Shown: positions 17,179-26,100 of the stretch, piece after piece | Position numbering within the stretch: the first letter of the stretch is position 1 | Layout of the letters: every line of letters begins with the position of its first letter | Assembly: GCF_001713475.1 (NCBI RefSeq) | Contig: NZ_CP016499.1 | Coordinates: 124,001 to 188,000 of the forward strand | Source of the DNA: Agrobacterium sp. RAC06 | GTDB lineage: Bacteria > Pseudomonadota > Alphaproteobacteria > Rhizobiales > Rhizobiaceae | Length of the DNA stretch: 64,000 nucleotides | Direction of reading: 5' to 3' | Position numbers and translations under genes: made by a program | Notes under the pieces: model-generated | Told to the model about the DNA's origin: nothing | The model's input: only the letters and a program-made list of their open reading frames with translations | Databases searched by the model: none

Positions 17179-18086
17179 ACCCGCAATTCCTGATGGACGG
17201 ACTGATTGCTGGCGCAATTATTGGCCTCGGCGCGGTCGGTGTGACGCTCACCTATTCGATCCTGCGCTTCTCGAATTTTGCGCATGGAGAACTTCTGTCC
17301 TGGGGTGCCTATCTCGCACTCGGCATCAGCAGTGCGCTTGGCGTCCTGGCAGCGGGGCTGACCATCCCGATTGGGCCTTTTTCCTTTGGCTGGTCGCTTC
17401 CGATCGCAGCGGTGCTCGCCGTCGCATTGACGGGGCTCCTGGCGCTTGCCGTGGACGCAGCACTATTTTCGAGCTTCCGACGACGCGGCAGCGCCATCAT
17501 CATTATGGTCATGGCAAGCTTTGGCGCGTCGCTTGCTCTGCGCAGCCTGCTCGAATTCCTGTTCACCTCAAAGCCCGCCTATTTTAGCCAGGCGCTGCAG
17601 ATTGCCATGAAGCTGGGTCTTGGTCTCAGAGCAACGCCGGACCAGCTGGCCATGCTGGCCGTGGCGTTGGTCTCTGTCATCACAGTTCATCTCGTCATGA
17701 CGCGGACGGATATCGGCCGGGCCATGCGCGCGGTCAGCGAGAATCCCGGCCTTGCCGGTATCGCCGGCATCGATGTCCGCCGGGTCATACGAACGGCTTG
17801 GTTCCTGGGCGCCGCACTCGCCTGCATAGCTGGCATCATGAGCGGCCTGATCATCCAGATCCGCCCCTATCTCGGGCATGACCTTCTGCTGCCCCTGTTT
17901 GCGGCTGCCATTCTTGGCGGTATTGGCTCGGTTCCAGGCGCTATGATCGCCGGCCTGTTCATCGGCCTTTCCGAAGCCTTTACGGTCCAGCTTATCGGGG
18001 CTGAATGGCGGGCGGCGGTATCCTTTGCCATCCTGATTGCGGTTCTTCTCGTCCGCCCCCGCGGCCTGTTCGGAAAATCGACATGA
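17175..18086 (+). CDS. Liv-type ABC transporter permease (LivH-like)
   Basis: Inner-membrane permease of 303 residues with about eight hydrophobic segments. FMDGLIAGAIIGLGAVGVTLTY-like N-terminus and FSNFAHGELLSWGAYLAL match the LivH/BPD_transp_2 family, as does AVSENPGLAGIAGIDVRRVI, the cytoplasmic loop that contacts the ATPase. It overlaps both neighbours by 4 bp. Confidence 0.92.
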   Translation: MNPQFLMDGLIAGAIIGLGAVGVTLTYSILRFSNFAHGELLSWGAYLALGISSALGVLAAGLTIPIGPFSFGWSLPIAAVLAVALTGLLALAVDAALFSSFRRRGSAIIIMVMASFGASLALRSLLEFLFTSKPAYFSQALQIAMKLGLGLRATPDQLAMLAVALVSVITVHLVMTRTDIGRAMRAVSENPGLAGIAGIDVRRVIRTAWFLGAALACIAGIMSGLIIQIRPYLGHDLLLPLFAAAILGGIGSVPGAMIAGLFIGLSEAFTVQLIGAEWRAAVSFAILIAVLLVRPRGLFGKST

Positions 18087-19042
18087 GCATCGACCTTATC
18101 GCCTATGGCGCCTTCTTCCTGACCATGGCCTTCACCTATGCAATCATCTGCCTGGGGCTGAATGTTCAGTGGGGCATGACGGGTTTGTTCAATGTCGGTA
18201 TCGCCGCCTTCGTCGCGGTCGGTGCCTATACCTCGGCCATTCTGACTACACCTGAAACGGCAGAGCGCTTTGGCGGCTTTGGCATGCCGATTTTCGTTGG
18301 GTGGTTGGGGGCTGCCGTCGTCTCGGGAGCGCTTTCCTGGGCCGTTGGTGCGCTGACGATCCGGTTGAGATCCGACTACCTTGCCATCGCAACCTTCGGC
18401 GTCGCCGTCACCGTCCAGCTCTGCATGCTCAACCTGCAGAGCGTCACTGGGGGGGCCTTCGGGATCGGCTTCATTCCACGCCCCTTCGCCGATCTGCAGG
18501 GCAATGCGCTGCTCTTTAGTCTCGCCAATTGCGGACTTATGGCCCTTGTCGTGCTGGGCCTCTATCTCGGGCTGCAGCATTTGTCGCGCAGCCCATGGGG
18601 CCGCGTCTTGCGGGCGATCCGTGAAGACGAGGTGGCCGCCCAGGCGCTTGGCAAACGGCCCGTCCGCTTTCGCCTGCAGGCGTTCACCGTCGGCGGCGCC
18701 ATTATGGGCCTAGCAGGGGCCGCCCAGGCACATTTCATCGGCTTTATCGCGCCCGACAACTATATGCCGGTTCTCACCTTCCAGGTCTGGGCCATGTTGA
18801 TTGTCGGCGGCTCCGGCAACAATCGCGGCGCCATTGCCGGGGCCATTCTCGTCTGGGGGCTCTGGGCTCTCACGGCCGCTGCCGTCTCCGCCTTCGTACC
18901 GCCCGAGGAACAGGCACGGGCCGCCGCCTTGCAGATTGTCGCCATCGGCGTCGGGCTATGCCTCATGCTTCTACTGCGCCCGCGCGGCCTGTTCGGCGAG
19001 GTGAGCCCGCTCGCACGCCTGAGCCGTAACAAACCATCCTGA
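18083..19042 (+). CDS. Liv-type ABC transporter permease (LivM-like)
   Basis: Second permease, 319 residues. LivM hallmarks are LGLNVQWGMTGLFNVGIAAF near the N-terminus, the loop RAIREDEVAAQALGKRPVRF, and GGSGNNRGAIAGAILVWGLW. The ATG at 18083 overlaps the livH stop; the longer frame to 18005 lies within livH. The next gene begins 10 bp later, so the fusion enzyme is in the same operon. Confidence 0.92.
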   Translation: MSIDLIAYGAFFLTMAFTYAIICLGLNVQWGMTGLFNVGIAAFVAVGAYTSAILTTPETAERFGGFGMPIFVGWLGAAVVSGALSWAVGALTIRLRSDYLAIATFGVAVTVQLCMLNLQSVTGGAFGIGFIPRPFADLQGNALLFSLANCGLMALVVLGLYLGLQHLSRSPWGRVLRAIREDEVAAQALGKRPVRFRLQAFTVGGAIMGLAGAAQAHFIGFIAPDNYMPVLTFQVWAMLIVGGSGNNRGAIAGAILVWGLWALTAAAVSAFVPPEEQARAAALQIVAIGVGLCLMLLLRPRGLFGEVSPLARLSRNKPS

Positions 19043-19052
19043 CCATCGAGGA

Positions 19053-20522
19053 ATGATCCCCGTGTCCCAGCATCCCGAACGCATCAATCTCACCCCGGAC
19101 CTGTCGATCAGCCGTCTCGTCTGCGGCCTCTGGCAGGTTGCCGATATCGAAAAGAATGGCGCTACGGTCGATCCGGAGCAGGGGGCTGATGCCCTTCAGG
19201 CCTATGCGGAGGCCGGGTTCGACAGTTTCGACATGGCCGATCATTACGGATCGGCGGAGATCATCACTGGCCATCTCCTGAAACGCTATGGCGCTGGTGA
19301 GAAGAAACCGGTGGCCTTCACCAAATGGTGTCCCGAGCCCGGTCCGATGACGCGCGATGTGGTGCGCCGGGGCGTGGAGGACAGGCTTAATCGACTTGGC
19401 GTCGACAAGGTCGACCTTCTGCAATTCCATTGGTGGACCTTCGAACACCCGGCGTGGCTCGATGCCCTGCATGAAATGCAGGCGATGAAGGAGGAGGGAC
19501 TGATTGGCGCCCTTGGCCTCACCAATTTTGATGCAGCCCATCTCAATCTCGCACTGTCAGACGGGATCGAGATTGCCAGCAATCAGGTCTCCTTCTCCCT
19601 GATCGACAGGCGGGCTGCGGACGATTTGTCCGCACTCTGCCTGAGGCGGGACGTAAAGCTTCTAGCCTATGGTACGCTCTGTGGCGGCTTCCTGTCAGAG
19701 AAGTGGCTGGATAAACCGGAGCCTGCGTCCATCCCCGACTGGAGCCGCTCGAAATACAAGCGCTTCATCGATACGGCCGGCGGATGGGCCGTCTACCAGG
19801 ATATTCTGCGGGCAGCATCCGTGATTGCCCGCAAGCACGGCGTCTCGATGTCCAACGTGGCCAGCCGCTGGGTTCTCGAACATCCGGCCGTTGCCGCCAC
19901 GATCATCGGGGCACGGCTCGGTGAAAACGAGCATCGCGATGACAATCTGAAGGTCTTCAGCTTCAAACTGGATGGTGATGATCGGGCTCTGCTCGACGGA
20001 GCCTTTGCAAAAGCTAAACCTATTCCCGGCGATTGCGGTGATGAGTATCGAAAGCCGCCATTCCTGACGGCATCTGGTGACCTTAGTCATCACCTCGATG
20101 CGATCCCGTCTGTCTACAAGTCGGTTCCCGTGCCGGGGCGCGAGGATCGCTTCCGTGTATCCTCCGGTAGCATCTGGGAGCCGCTTGCCGGTTACAGCCG
20201 GGCCGTGCGGGTTGGCGATCGAATTCTGGTATCAGGGACCACGGCGACTCACGGAAGTAACCGTTGTGTGGCACCCGGCGATCCGGGCGCTCAGGCGACC
20301 TATATTCTCGACAAGATTGCAGCATCCATTTCCGCGCTTGGCGGAAAGATGGATGATGTCGTTCGCACGCGCATCTATCTCAAGGATGCGTCACAATGGG
20401 AGCCGGTCTCGCGTGCCCATGGCCGTTTCTTTTCCGAGGTTCTTCCGGCGAATACCTTGATCGAGGCTGGCGCTCTGGTCGGCGATTATGAAGTCGAGAT
20501 TGAAGCAGAAGCTGTAGTTTAG
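19053..20522 (+). CDS. Aldo/keto reductase fused to a Rid-family domain
   Basis: A two-domain enzyme of 489 residues. Residues about 10-335 form an aldo/keto reductase: Asp and Tyr in FDMADHYGSAEI, Lys in AFTKWCPEPG, His in LQFHWWTFEHP, and the cofactor segment ATIIGARLGENEHRDD. Residues about 370-489 form a YjgF/Rid domain (RVGDRILVSGTTATH, ISALGGKMDDVVRTRIYLKD, EVEIEAEAV). The position of the catalytic Arg of true RidA imine deaminases appears to be Ala (IEAGALVGD), so it belongs to a different Rid subgroup. ATG 19053 is very close to GAGG; GTG 19062 (MSQHPERINL) has better spacing. Being last in the Liv operon it probably acts on the imported compound. Confidence 0.88.
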   Translation: MIPVSQHPERINLTPDLSISRLVCGLWQVADIEKNGATVDPEQGADALQAYAEAGFDSFDMADHYGSAEIITGHLLKRYGAGEKKPVAFTKWCPEPGPMTRDVVRRGVEDRLNRLGVDKVDLLQFHWWTFEHPAWLDALHEMQAMKEEGLIGALGLTNFDAAHLNLALSDGIEIASNQVSFSLIDRRAADDLSALCLRRDVKLLAYGTLCGGFLSEKWLDKPEPASIPDWSRSKYKRFIDTAGGWAVYQDILRAASVIARKHGVSMSNVASRWVLEHPAVAATIIGARLGENEHRDDNLKVFSFKLDGDDRALLDGAFAKAKPIPGDCGDEYRKPPFLTASGDLSHHLDAIPSVYKSVPVPGREDRFRVSSGSIWEPLAGYSRAVRVGDRILVSGTTATHGSNRCVAPGDPGAQATYILDKIAASISALGGKMDDVVRTRIYLKDASQWEPVSRAHGRFFSEVLPANTLIEAGALVGDYEVEIEAEAVV

Positions 20523-20752
20523 CCGAAGGCATGGAAACTGGATATTTCTGCCGGTAAAAATCAAAACTTCGACATATCCCTAGCGCTTTGATTCGCACGC
20601 ACAGTTGATGACCTCAAAGTACGTGGACATGGACAGCAACGTGACGCATGTCCATTTCCCTGAGATGATCGTGTGCCGAATCTGACGGGGTAGTTGGTTG
20701 TGCCCGCGACTCTGTCGCCCTTGGGCGCCGAGGCAAGCAAAAGTGGGTGCAA

Positions 20753-21499
20753 TCAATCGCCCAAGCTGACGAATTTCAGTGTGGAGTTCCCGTTGTTTTT
20801 GTAGCCGATCACCCTGCAGCCGTTCTTCTCGCGAATGGGGGCGGGACCTTGCAGTATTAGCGTATGCCAACCTTCGTGGCGTCCTGAAACGCGATAAGGG
20901 GCGGGCTCGCATCCCTTCTTGAACACATACGCAGTTCCTTCCACCACCGACTTTTCGTCGTAAACGTCCCAGGGGCGGTCAGCCTTGAACAGGAGGGTTC
21001 GTGGTTTGACGGTACCCGCTATGGCCGGCTTTGGTGCCCTGTAAAGGATTGTGCCGGCCTCAGGATCGACGTCCATCTCGGAACCGTTGTGGTCGAAAAC
21101 AGATCGGTAGTCGATCAGATGTTGCACGTCCGAGGTGTAGTACTGGTCAAGCGGCTGAGGGCCGCAGATTTGTATCATGGTGCCGGACGAATAAAGGCGT
21201 CCGTCGGCAAGGATAGCCAGGTAGAAGCCGTAGTTGCCATAGGGGTCCATGGCGACCGGTCCGCCCAAACTCTTGTCGTAGACCGCATCAACGGACCAAC
21301 TACAATTCTGTCCGTTGCCTTCAACCGAGAACTTGATCTCGACTGTCTTGCGCGACTTCATGTCATCGATATCCAACCGGCAAATTTGTTCTTCTCCGCA
21401 CGGTCGCGACCATCCGCCTCTGAATTCTTCTCGTGTCGCGGCATTTGCGGCCGGGATAAGCAGAGAAAAAGCGATCAGGGAAGAGTATGCGAGCTTCAT
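20753..21499 (-). CDS. Exported protein of unknown function
   Basis: I do not recognise the family. The 248-residue product has a clear signal peptide (MKLAYSSLIAFSLLIPAANA, cut after ANA). The mature part is rich in aromatic residues and holds about seven cysteines, which could form disulfides in the periplasm. No enzymatic motif is apparent. It stands alone: 230 bp of empty sequence separate it from the fusion gene, and more than 500 bp from the next gene. It belongs to a block of five exported proteins lying before the integrase. Confidence 0.65.
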   Translation of the reverse strand: MKLAYSSLIAFSLLIPAANAATREEFRGGWSRPCGEEQICRLDIDDMKSRKTVEIKFSVEGNGQNCSWSVDAVYDKSLGGPVAMDPYGNYGFYLAILADGRLYSSGTMIQICGPQPLDQYYTSDVQHLIDYRSVFDHNGSEMDVDPEAGTILYRAPKPAIAGTVKPRTLLFKADRPWDVYDEKSVVEGTAYVFKKGCEPAPYRVSGRHEGWHTLILQGPAPIREKNGCRVIGYKNNGNSTLKFVSLGD

Positions 21500-22016
21500 G
21501 AAATACCATTCTCTTCAGTGAGGCGCGGCGGAAAGTCTGGATTTCGTGCCGAGCCAACAGTCTATAACATGGGCACGTCGAGTTCCTTTGATGATGCAAC
21601 CTCGCTGTTTCGTTTCGATTAAGTTGCTCGCTAAAAAGCTATGGGTTCAGCTGAGGACCTCTCCGTGGTGAGACTGTACGTTGCGCTCGGCCGAACATCG
21701 ACTGCGGGTCGGGAAAGCGGATTTGAGCGCGCAAGAAGCACCAGCTCATGCGCATCTGCCGCGCGTCAGACGTTGCACGCCGTATACTGGAGCAGTCTGG
21801 GCCTGTCAGTTGAAATGGCCTGAACGGTGTAGCGGTTCGTTTGAAGCATTGGGGTGAAATGATCTGACGCAGCCTTAGGAGATCTGCCGTTAATCTGGCC
21901 TCAGAGCGCGCGTGATGTCCGGCGGGTCCAAGGCGTGTACGAGCAAATCGCGCAGGGACTTAACCCTAGGTTATCAAACGCTTGATAATGCTGTGACGTA
22001 ATCTAGGAGCTCCCCA
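21500..22016. other. Intergenic stretch with a promoter-proximal palindrome
   Basis: No credible gene; a 60-codon frame at 21641 has no ribosome site and odd composition. It contains the divergent promoter region of the genes at 20753-21499 and 22017-22712, and the inverted repeat at 21971-21988. Confidence 0.45.
21971..21988. promoter_or_regulatory. Inverted repeat upstream of the exported-protein gene at 22017
   Basis: TTATCAA-ACGC-TTGATAA, a perfect 7-bp inverted repeat ending 28 bp before the ATG. The half-sites are in the opposite order to an FNR box (ATCAA first), so it is not an anaerobox. A repressor operator is plausible. Confidence 0.4.
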
Positions 22017-22712
22017 ATGACATTTTTCTCCAAGTTGTTCGTCTCTGCAGCACTTTGTTCGTTGTCGATATCAAGCCCGGTGTTTGCGGATGCAACTGCC
22101 CGCTACGGTGAACTTCAGGCGGTCATTGATGCAATCAACGATCCCGATCCGGTGATGAGGTTGGCCCAGCTAGATGAGATCCTCAAAAAAGGCGACGCCA
22201 CCGAGGTTCAGCTCGCAATCCGCACAGCATTCTCAGTCGAAGATCCGAACGTTCGCTCGCTGGCGCTTCGTGCACATTTTGCTGGTTTCAACACCTTTGT
22301 CATCACGGCTTCTCTCCCTAAGAAAATGCAGGACGCGGTCGATAGTGGTGACAAGAAAGTAATAGACGAAGTTGGAAAAAGTGATCTTGTGAGATATTTC
22401 AATGAGCGTGGGTACCAATTTAGTTTAGCATCTGATTATCCGGGAAGTAATTCGCTTGAGTTTAAAGTTAAACTTTTGAATGATAGGGAGCAATCTGAAG
22501 ATTTTCGTGGCTCCGGAAATATTCGAGGTGGATTGATTACGGTGGTTGTTCCATTTAATTTCCAGGCTCAAACAAAAATTTGTAGCTTTGAATTCGATGA
22601 TTACGATGGATTTACTATTCACGGGTTTGGTAGCTGCAATATAGAGAAAGGCTTTTTGTTTCCGGTCGTTTTGCACCTTTTTGATAGCGATAAGCCTGTG
22701 AGCAAGGACTAG
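22017..22712 (+). CDS. Exported protein of unknown function, possibly HEAT-like N-terminal part
   Basis: A 231-residue product with a signal peptide (MTFFSKLFVSAALCSLSISS, cut near VFADA). Residues about 27-85 have helical repeats of the type DPDPVMRLAQLDEILKKGD and SVEDPNVRSLALRAHFAG, reminiscent of HEAT repeats. The C-terminal half looks beta-rich, with two cysteines (TKICSFEF, GSCNIEK). The start has a good ribosome site, AGGAG. The second half of the gene (from about 22370) is visibly richer in A and T than its surroundings, suggesting separate ancestry. Function unknown. Confidence 0.65.
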   Translation: MTFFSKLFVSAALCSLSISSPVFADATARYGELQAVIDAINDPDPVMRLAQLDEILKKGDATEVQLAIRTAFSVEDPNVRSLALRAHFAGFNTFVITASLPKKMQDAVDSGDKKVIDEVGKSDLVRYFNERGYQFSLASDYPGSNSLEFKVKLLNDREQSEDFRGSGNIRGGLITVVVPFNFQAQTKICSFEFDDYDGFTIHGFGSCNIEKGFLFPVVLHLFDSDKPVSKD

Positions 22713-22735
22713 AGAAATTTTCGGGTATTTGGCGG

Positions 22736-23794
22736 CTATCGATCGTCGCTGAATGGCTCAATACTGTTGATCATATAATTTGCTGTTTTAGGGCCGGTTA
22801 GCGTCAGTCGAAGGCGTGACACACGTCTGGTTGACATGCCGCATATGGTTTCGTCTGATAGCTCGCAGCGCGTACCCGGAACGAACCCCTGTCCGTCTGT
22901 GTCCGTTTCAACGATCAGCGCACCTTGACCTGACAGCCCCTGTCCGCTCAAGCGTATGCCGCTGATGTTGGATAGCCGATCCATCTCGACAAGCAGCGTC
23001 ACACGATCGTCTGTCGGCGATAGATAAAGCGGGGATCTCTCCGCAAGGAAGGCGCCGATGCTGCTGTCGCGTTTCGAGATGCGTCCCTTAGTAAGCATCA
23101 GGCTCTGAAATGGGAGGTTGTGCTGTATCTGGGGCTTCACGCCGCCTGAGATCTTCTGCAGTTCGACAGCAATCTGATCATAGCGCAAGGCGACACCGAT
23201 ACCTTCGTCCGGATCGACCTCGTACAGCATCGCTATCGGTCTGCCGTTGTTCATGATCGTGCCGCCGCTCATCCCTTTTTGCAGCGATGCCCCAGCATCA
23301 GTGGCTGACAGTGCTATGATCTTGCCACCTTCGCTGTCTCGTGACAAAGCGCGAAAGGCAACGGTGATCGATTGCCGTTCCGTCGGCGTCGTGATTTCCA
23401 GCGTCGCCTGCTTGATGCGATCGATGATGGGCTGAAGCGGCGTCGCTTGGACCCGGTCTCTGCTACACGGCTCCTGCGTGATCGGCCCGCCGACAGTCAG
23501 AAACGCCAGGTCTAGATCTGCATCTAACGCAGGCACAGGATTTGCCGTTGGATGAAGACGGCCGAAACTGTCGAGCAAGTCCGGGGTCGTCAGCGTTCCA
23601 TCAGCCGCTTCAATCACATGCCTGGGGGTTGCGATGCGGCAGTTTCCCGAGCCATCCAGGAACAGCCATCCTTGGCCGAAAGTGTCATCTCCTCGGGATA
23701 GCATCACTGTTTCCGCAGTCGCTGAAACTTGCGATAGTGAAAGCGCGAGGCCTACCAAGGCAGTGGTGCAGAGTTGGCGGGTGTTGGTTGTCAT
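22736..23794 (-). CDS. Exported trypsin-like serine protease
   Basis: A 352-residue secreted protease-like protein, third gene of a tight operon. Signal peptide residues 1-28. The triad of the trypsin fold is visible: His59 in IATPRHVIE, Asp95 in DADLDLAFLTV and Ser176 in QKGMSGGTIMNN. The C-terminal third (VTLLVEMDRLSNISGIRLSG and on to the end) looks like a beta-rich binding domain with a cysteine pair, not a PDZ domain, so it differs from DegP. ATG 23794 has GAGAGAAAG upstream and starts 7 bp after the stop of the preceding gene. Substrate unknown; a regulatory or maturation protease acting with its two operon partners is inferred. Confidence 0.72.
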   Translation of the reverse strand: MTTNTRQLCTTALVGLALSLSQVSATAETVMLSRGDDTFGQGWLFLDGSGNCRIATPRHVIEAADGTLTTPDLLDSFGRLHPTANPVPALDADLDLAFLTVGGPITQEPCSRDRVQATPLQPIIDRIKQATLEITTPTERQSITVAFRALSRDSEGGKIIALSATDAGASLQKGMSGGTIMNNGRPIAMLYEVDPDEGIGVALRYDQIAVELQKISGGVKPQIQHNLPFQSLMLTKGRISKRDSSIGAFLAERSPLYLSPTDDRVTLLVEMDRLSNISGIRLSGQGLSGQGALIVETDTDGQGFVPGTRCELSDETICGMSTRRVSRLRLTLTGPKTANYMINSIEPFSDDR

Positions 23795-23801
23795 CTTTCT
23801 C

Positions 23802-24776
23802 TCAGCCTTCACCGATTTTGGGCCCGGCAGTATCCTTGCTCTCATCTTCGGCCTTACTGATTGCTGATGATGCAGACCTAATTAGCTCAATGGCGAACGG
23901 CCAAAGTGCAAACATGAAAATGAAGAACAGCTGAATTTTCAGGAAGCCGGGGTCGTTCAGCGCTTGAACGAACAAGCCAAGGTCAATTCTGCTGCTGTCA
24001 GCGCGCGCCCCGGGGGGAGTCAGGCGCAGTTCTCGTGACTCAGTGGATACTGATAGGGAAAAACCCGGATCCGTCTCATTCACTTCTATGAAGCCGAACA
24101 TGGCGGCTTCGGCATCGTCGTTCCCTGGAACGCCTTGTCTAACGTTCGTTTCAATCAAACTGCCTGGCGGTACAGCCATCCCCTCGATGGCGGCGTAAAG
24201 AGAGCCGCCATCGCCAAGCAGAGGGAGGTTCAGGGTGCGACCAAAAACGTCGAGAGATCCAGAAACAAGGATCGGTCCTGGTCCGTCGCCACGCATTGAG
24301 AAGGGCGATCCAATCTGACCCGGCCCCCAGACGGGAAAGCGCTCCGCTTGGAGTGTGCCACATTCTTCGTTATCTCGAAAAAGTAGCAACTCGCCGTCGA
24401 ACGGTACAACATTGCCCTGGGGGCTGCGAAGCTCGCCTCGGCCCTCAATAGTTATTTGAAGGGGGCCGTTTTCAGTGCGCAAATATGTTACTTGAGCACC
24501 GACGCCAGGTAGAAATGCGCCTTCAAAGCACTGGTTCTCCCGGCTCTCATCATCAGGCCAAGTGCTTACCTTTAAGCCTCGCGCGTAGATGATTGCGAGT
24601 TCAGGATTGAAGACGCTGAACGAGACGATTTCGGTGTTTGCCTTGATCGATGTCAGCGTTGTCGAGTTGGCAGAGAACCAGAACAATGCGGAGGTGGCCG
24701 CCGTTGCGAGCAATGCCGCCACGCCGAACGATGCAGCAATCGGATTGCGGCAGAGACGCTTGAATCTAGTCAACAT
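23802..24776 (-). CDS. Membrane-anchored periplasmic protein of unknown function
   Basis: I do not recognise the family. The 324-residue product has an N-terminal membrane helix (AASFGVAALLATAATSALFW, about 14-35) and a second near the C-terminus (IQLFFIFMFALWPFAIELI, about 280-300), followed by a short charged tail. The 240 residues between would lie in the periplasm and look beta-rich, with repeated GS/GD turns (GPILVSGSLDVFGRTLNLPL). It overlaps the upstream gene by 11 bp and precedes the protease gene by 7 bp. Confidence 0.62.
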   Translation of the reverse strand: MLTRFKRLCRNPIAASFGVAALLATAATSALFWFSANSTTLTSIKANTEIVSFSVFNPELAIIYARGLKVSTWPDDESRENQCFEGAFLPGVGAQVTYLRTENGPLQITIEGRGELRSPQGNVVPFDGELLLFRDNEECGTLQAERFPVWGPGQIGSPFSMRGDGPGPILVSGSLDVFGRTLNLPLLGDGGSLYAAIEGMAVPPGSLIETNVRQGVPGNDDAEAAMFGFIEVNETDPGFSLSVSTESRELRLTPPGARADSSRIDLGLFVQALNDPGFLKIQLFFIFMFALWPFAIELIRSASSAISKAEDESKDTAGPKIGEG

Positions 24777-25500
24777 GAATTGCGTAACGTTGTTCGGTCG
24801 CCTGTCCGGTCAATCCCTTCACGCCGATGACGAGCTTGACTGGCTTGCCTCTGGCCGCTGCTGGGATCGCAACTTGACAGATGTGGGAGTAAGTCACACG
24901 CGGACCGCCTGCAGGTTTCTTGCAGCTTCCAGATTGGAGGACGCTATGGTCCTCCGCCTCAAGTCTCGCCAGCACCTTGCTCTGGCTGACGTTGACATGC
25001 GCCAGCAGCAACTGCTCTTCATCGCTTTGGCCAATGATTCCCGGAACATAAATTTTTTCGGCTGTCTCCGCGCAGTCGGTTGCAACTGTCGCAAGCATGA
25101 GGAGACTATTTGCGCCGTAGAGGTCCAGCTGTTCTTGATACTTGGTTGGGATTGGCACCCTTGGCGGCACGCTGAATAGTCCTGTCGCACGATACATGTT
25201 GGCCGCCCAGTAGCGCCCATCGTCAGACGTCAATCGGACGCAAAGTGTTTGCGGTGCTGCATCATCTCTTCGAATAAATGCAACCTTGAGGTCTTTGAAA
25301 GCCCCAGTTGGCAGGCCACTGACATAAGACAGGCCAGAGAGAAACTGTCCGTTGACTTGAGTGTTGCCGGCGTAGCGCTCAGTGAAGCCGGGCGCATTCG
25401 CCAGTTCTAGAACTGGCGTCGGTTCGCTTGCATGTGAGATCCCGGCATAGGCGAAAAGTGCTGAGACGAGAACTGAAGGAAGTCTGGGCGATAAATGCAT
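24766..25500 (-). CDS. Exported protein of unknown function, first gene of a protease operon
   Basis: A 244-residue product with a signal peptide (about 1-24, ending GISHAS). The mature part has four or five cysteines and no membrane segment. The C-terminal 80 residues (VLARLEAEDHSVLQ to QRYAIHVD) resemble a small beta-sandwich such as bacterial pre-peptidase or pilus-type domains, but no family match is evident. ATG 25500 follows GGAG. Translational overlap with the next gene indicates that this protein, the membrane-anchored protein and the protease work together. Confidence 0.62.
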   Translation of the reverse strand: MHLSPRLPSVLVSALFAYAGISHASEPTPVLELANAPGFTERYAGNTQVNGQFLSGLSYVSGLPTGAFKDLKVAFIRRDDAAPQTLCVRLTSDDGRYWAANMYRATGLFSVPPRVPIPTKYQEQLDLYGANSLLMLATVATDCAETAEKIYVPGIIGQSDEEQLLLAHVNVSQSKVLARLEAEDHSVLQSGSCKKPAGGPRVTYSHICQVAIPAAARGKPVKLVIGVKGLTGQATEQRYAIHVD

Positions 25501-25722
25501 CTGGAACTCCGGCGAGGGATGTAGCGTCGCTCACTAGGCGCTAATTTTCGCTTAAGGACCCTTATCGGTTGTGATGCATACGCAAACATTTCAGGGCCTT
25601 GGCGATCATATCGGTTGTTCGCCGGACATTTTTCGTCTCGGCGTTTGCCGTTCGGGAAGACCACTTTAAGGATCTGCGCGGTATCCGTGGTGTGAGTGGA
25701 AGCTTTGTCGAGGAGCGCGCTT

Positions 25723-26100
25723 TTGAACGCCACGGAAGAAGAGGCCAAACGGCTTCGCGCTATGAATATCAGTGTGCCTGACATTTCGCGTCAGACGGGG
25801 CTTTCCGTGTTCAAGGTCTATGAAGTGACCGAGAGCCGCGACGTGGCAGTTAGAAAAATGGCTCGCCTGCATTTCCTCCGTGGGACAGGATGGCCATGGG
25901 ATGAGAAGGCCTGCGATCCCGACAGCCAGAGGCCTCCATCTGGGGATCGACCGTTGGACGCTGCCCGAGCAATCATTGACCTTTTGCGCGGAACTTCTTT
26001 GGATAACCCAATCCGTATGGCATTAGATCAACTTGGCGACGATGAACGCATGCAGATGCTCGAAATCATGCGTTATCTTATCGCAGATGCAGCGAAGTAG
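25723..26100 (+). CDS. Small HTH protein
   Basis: A 125-residue product. Residues about 5-40 (EEAKRLRAMNISVPDISRQT, then GLSVFKVYEVTESRD) look like a helix-turn-helix of the resolvase/homeodomain-like kind. The rest is helical and acidic. The start is uncertain: TTG 25723 has a strong GAGGAG 8 bases upstream; GTG 25696 has none. Divergent from the exported-protein operon starting at 25500, and upstream of the excisionase-like gene, so it may regulate either. Confidence 0.5.
   Translation: MNATEEEAKRLRAMNISVPDISRQTGLSVFKVYEVTESRDVAVRKMARLHFLRGTGWPWDEKACDPDSQRPPSGDRPLDAARAIIDLLRGTSLDNPIRMALDQLGDDERMQMLEIMRYLIADAAK

Noticed and set aside
21971..21988. FNR/FixK box upstream of 22017
   Set aside because: The half-sites are in reversed order (ATCAA before TTGAT), so it does not fit the FNR consensus.
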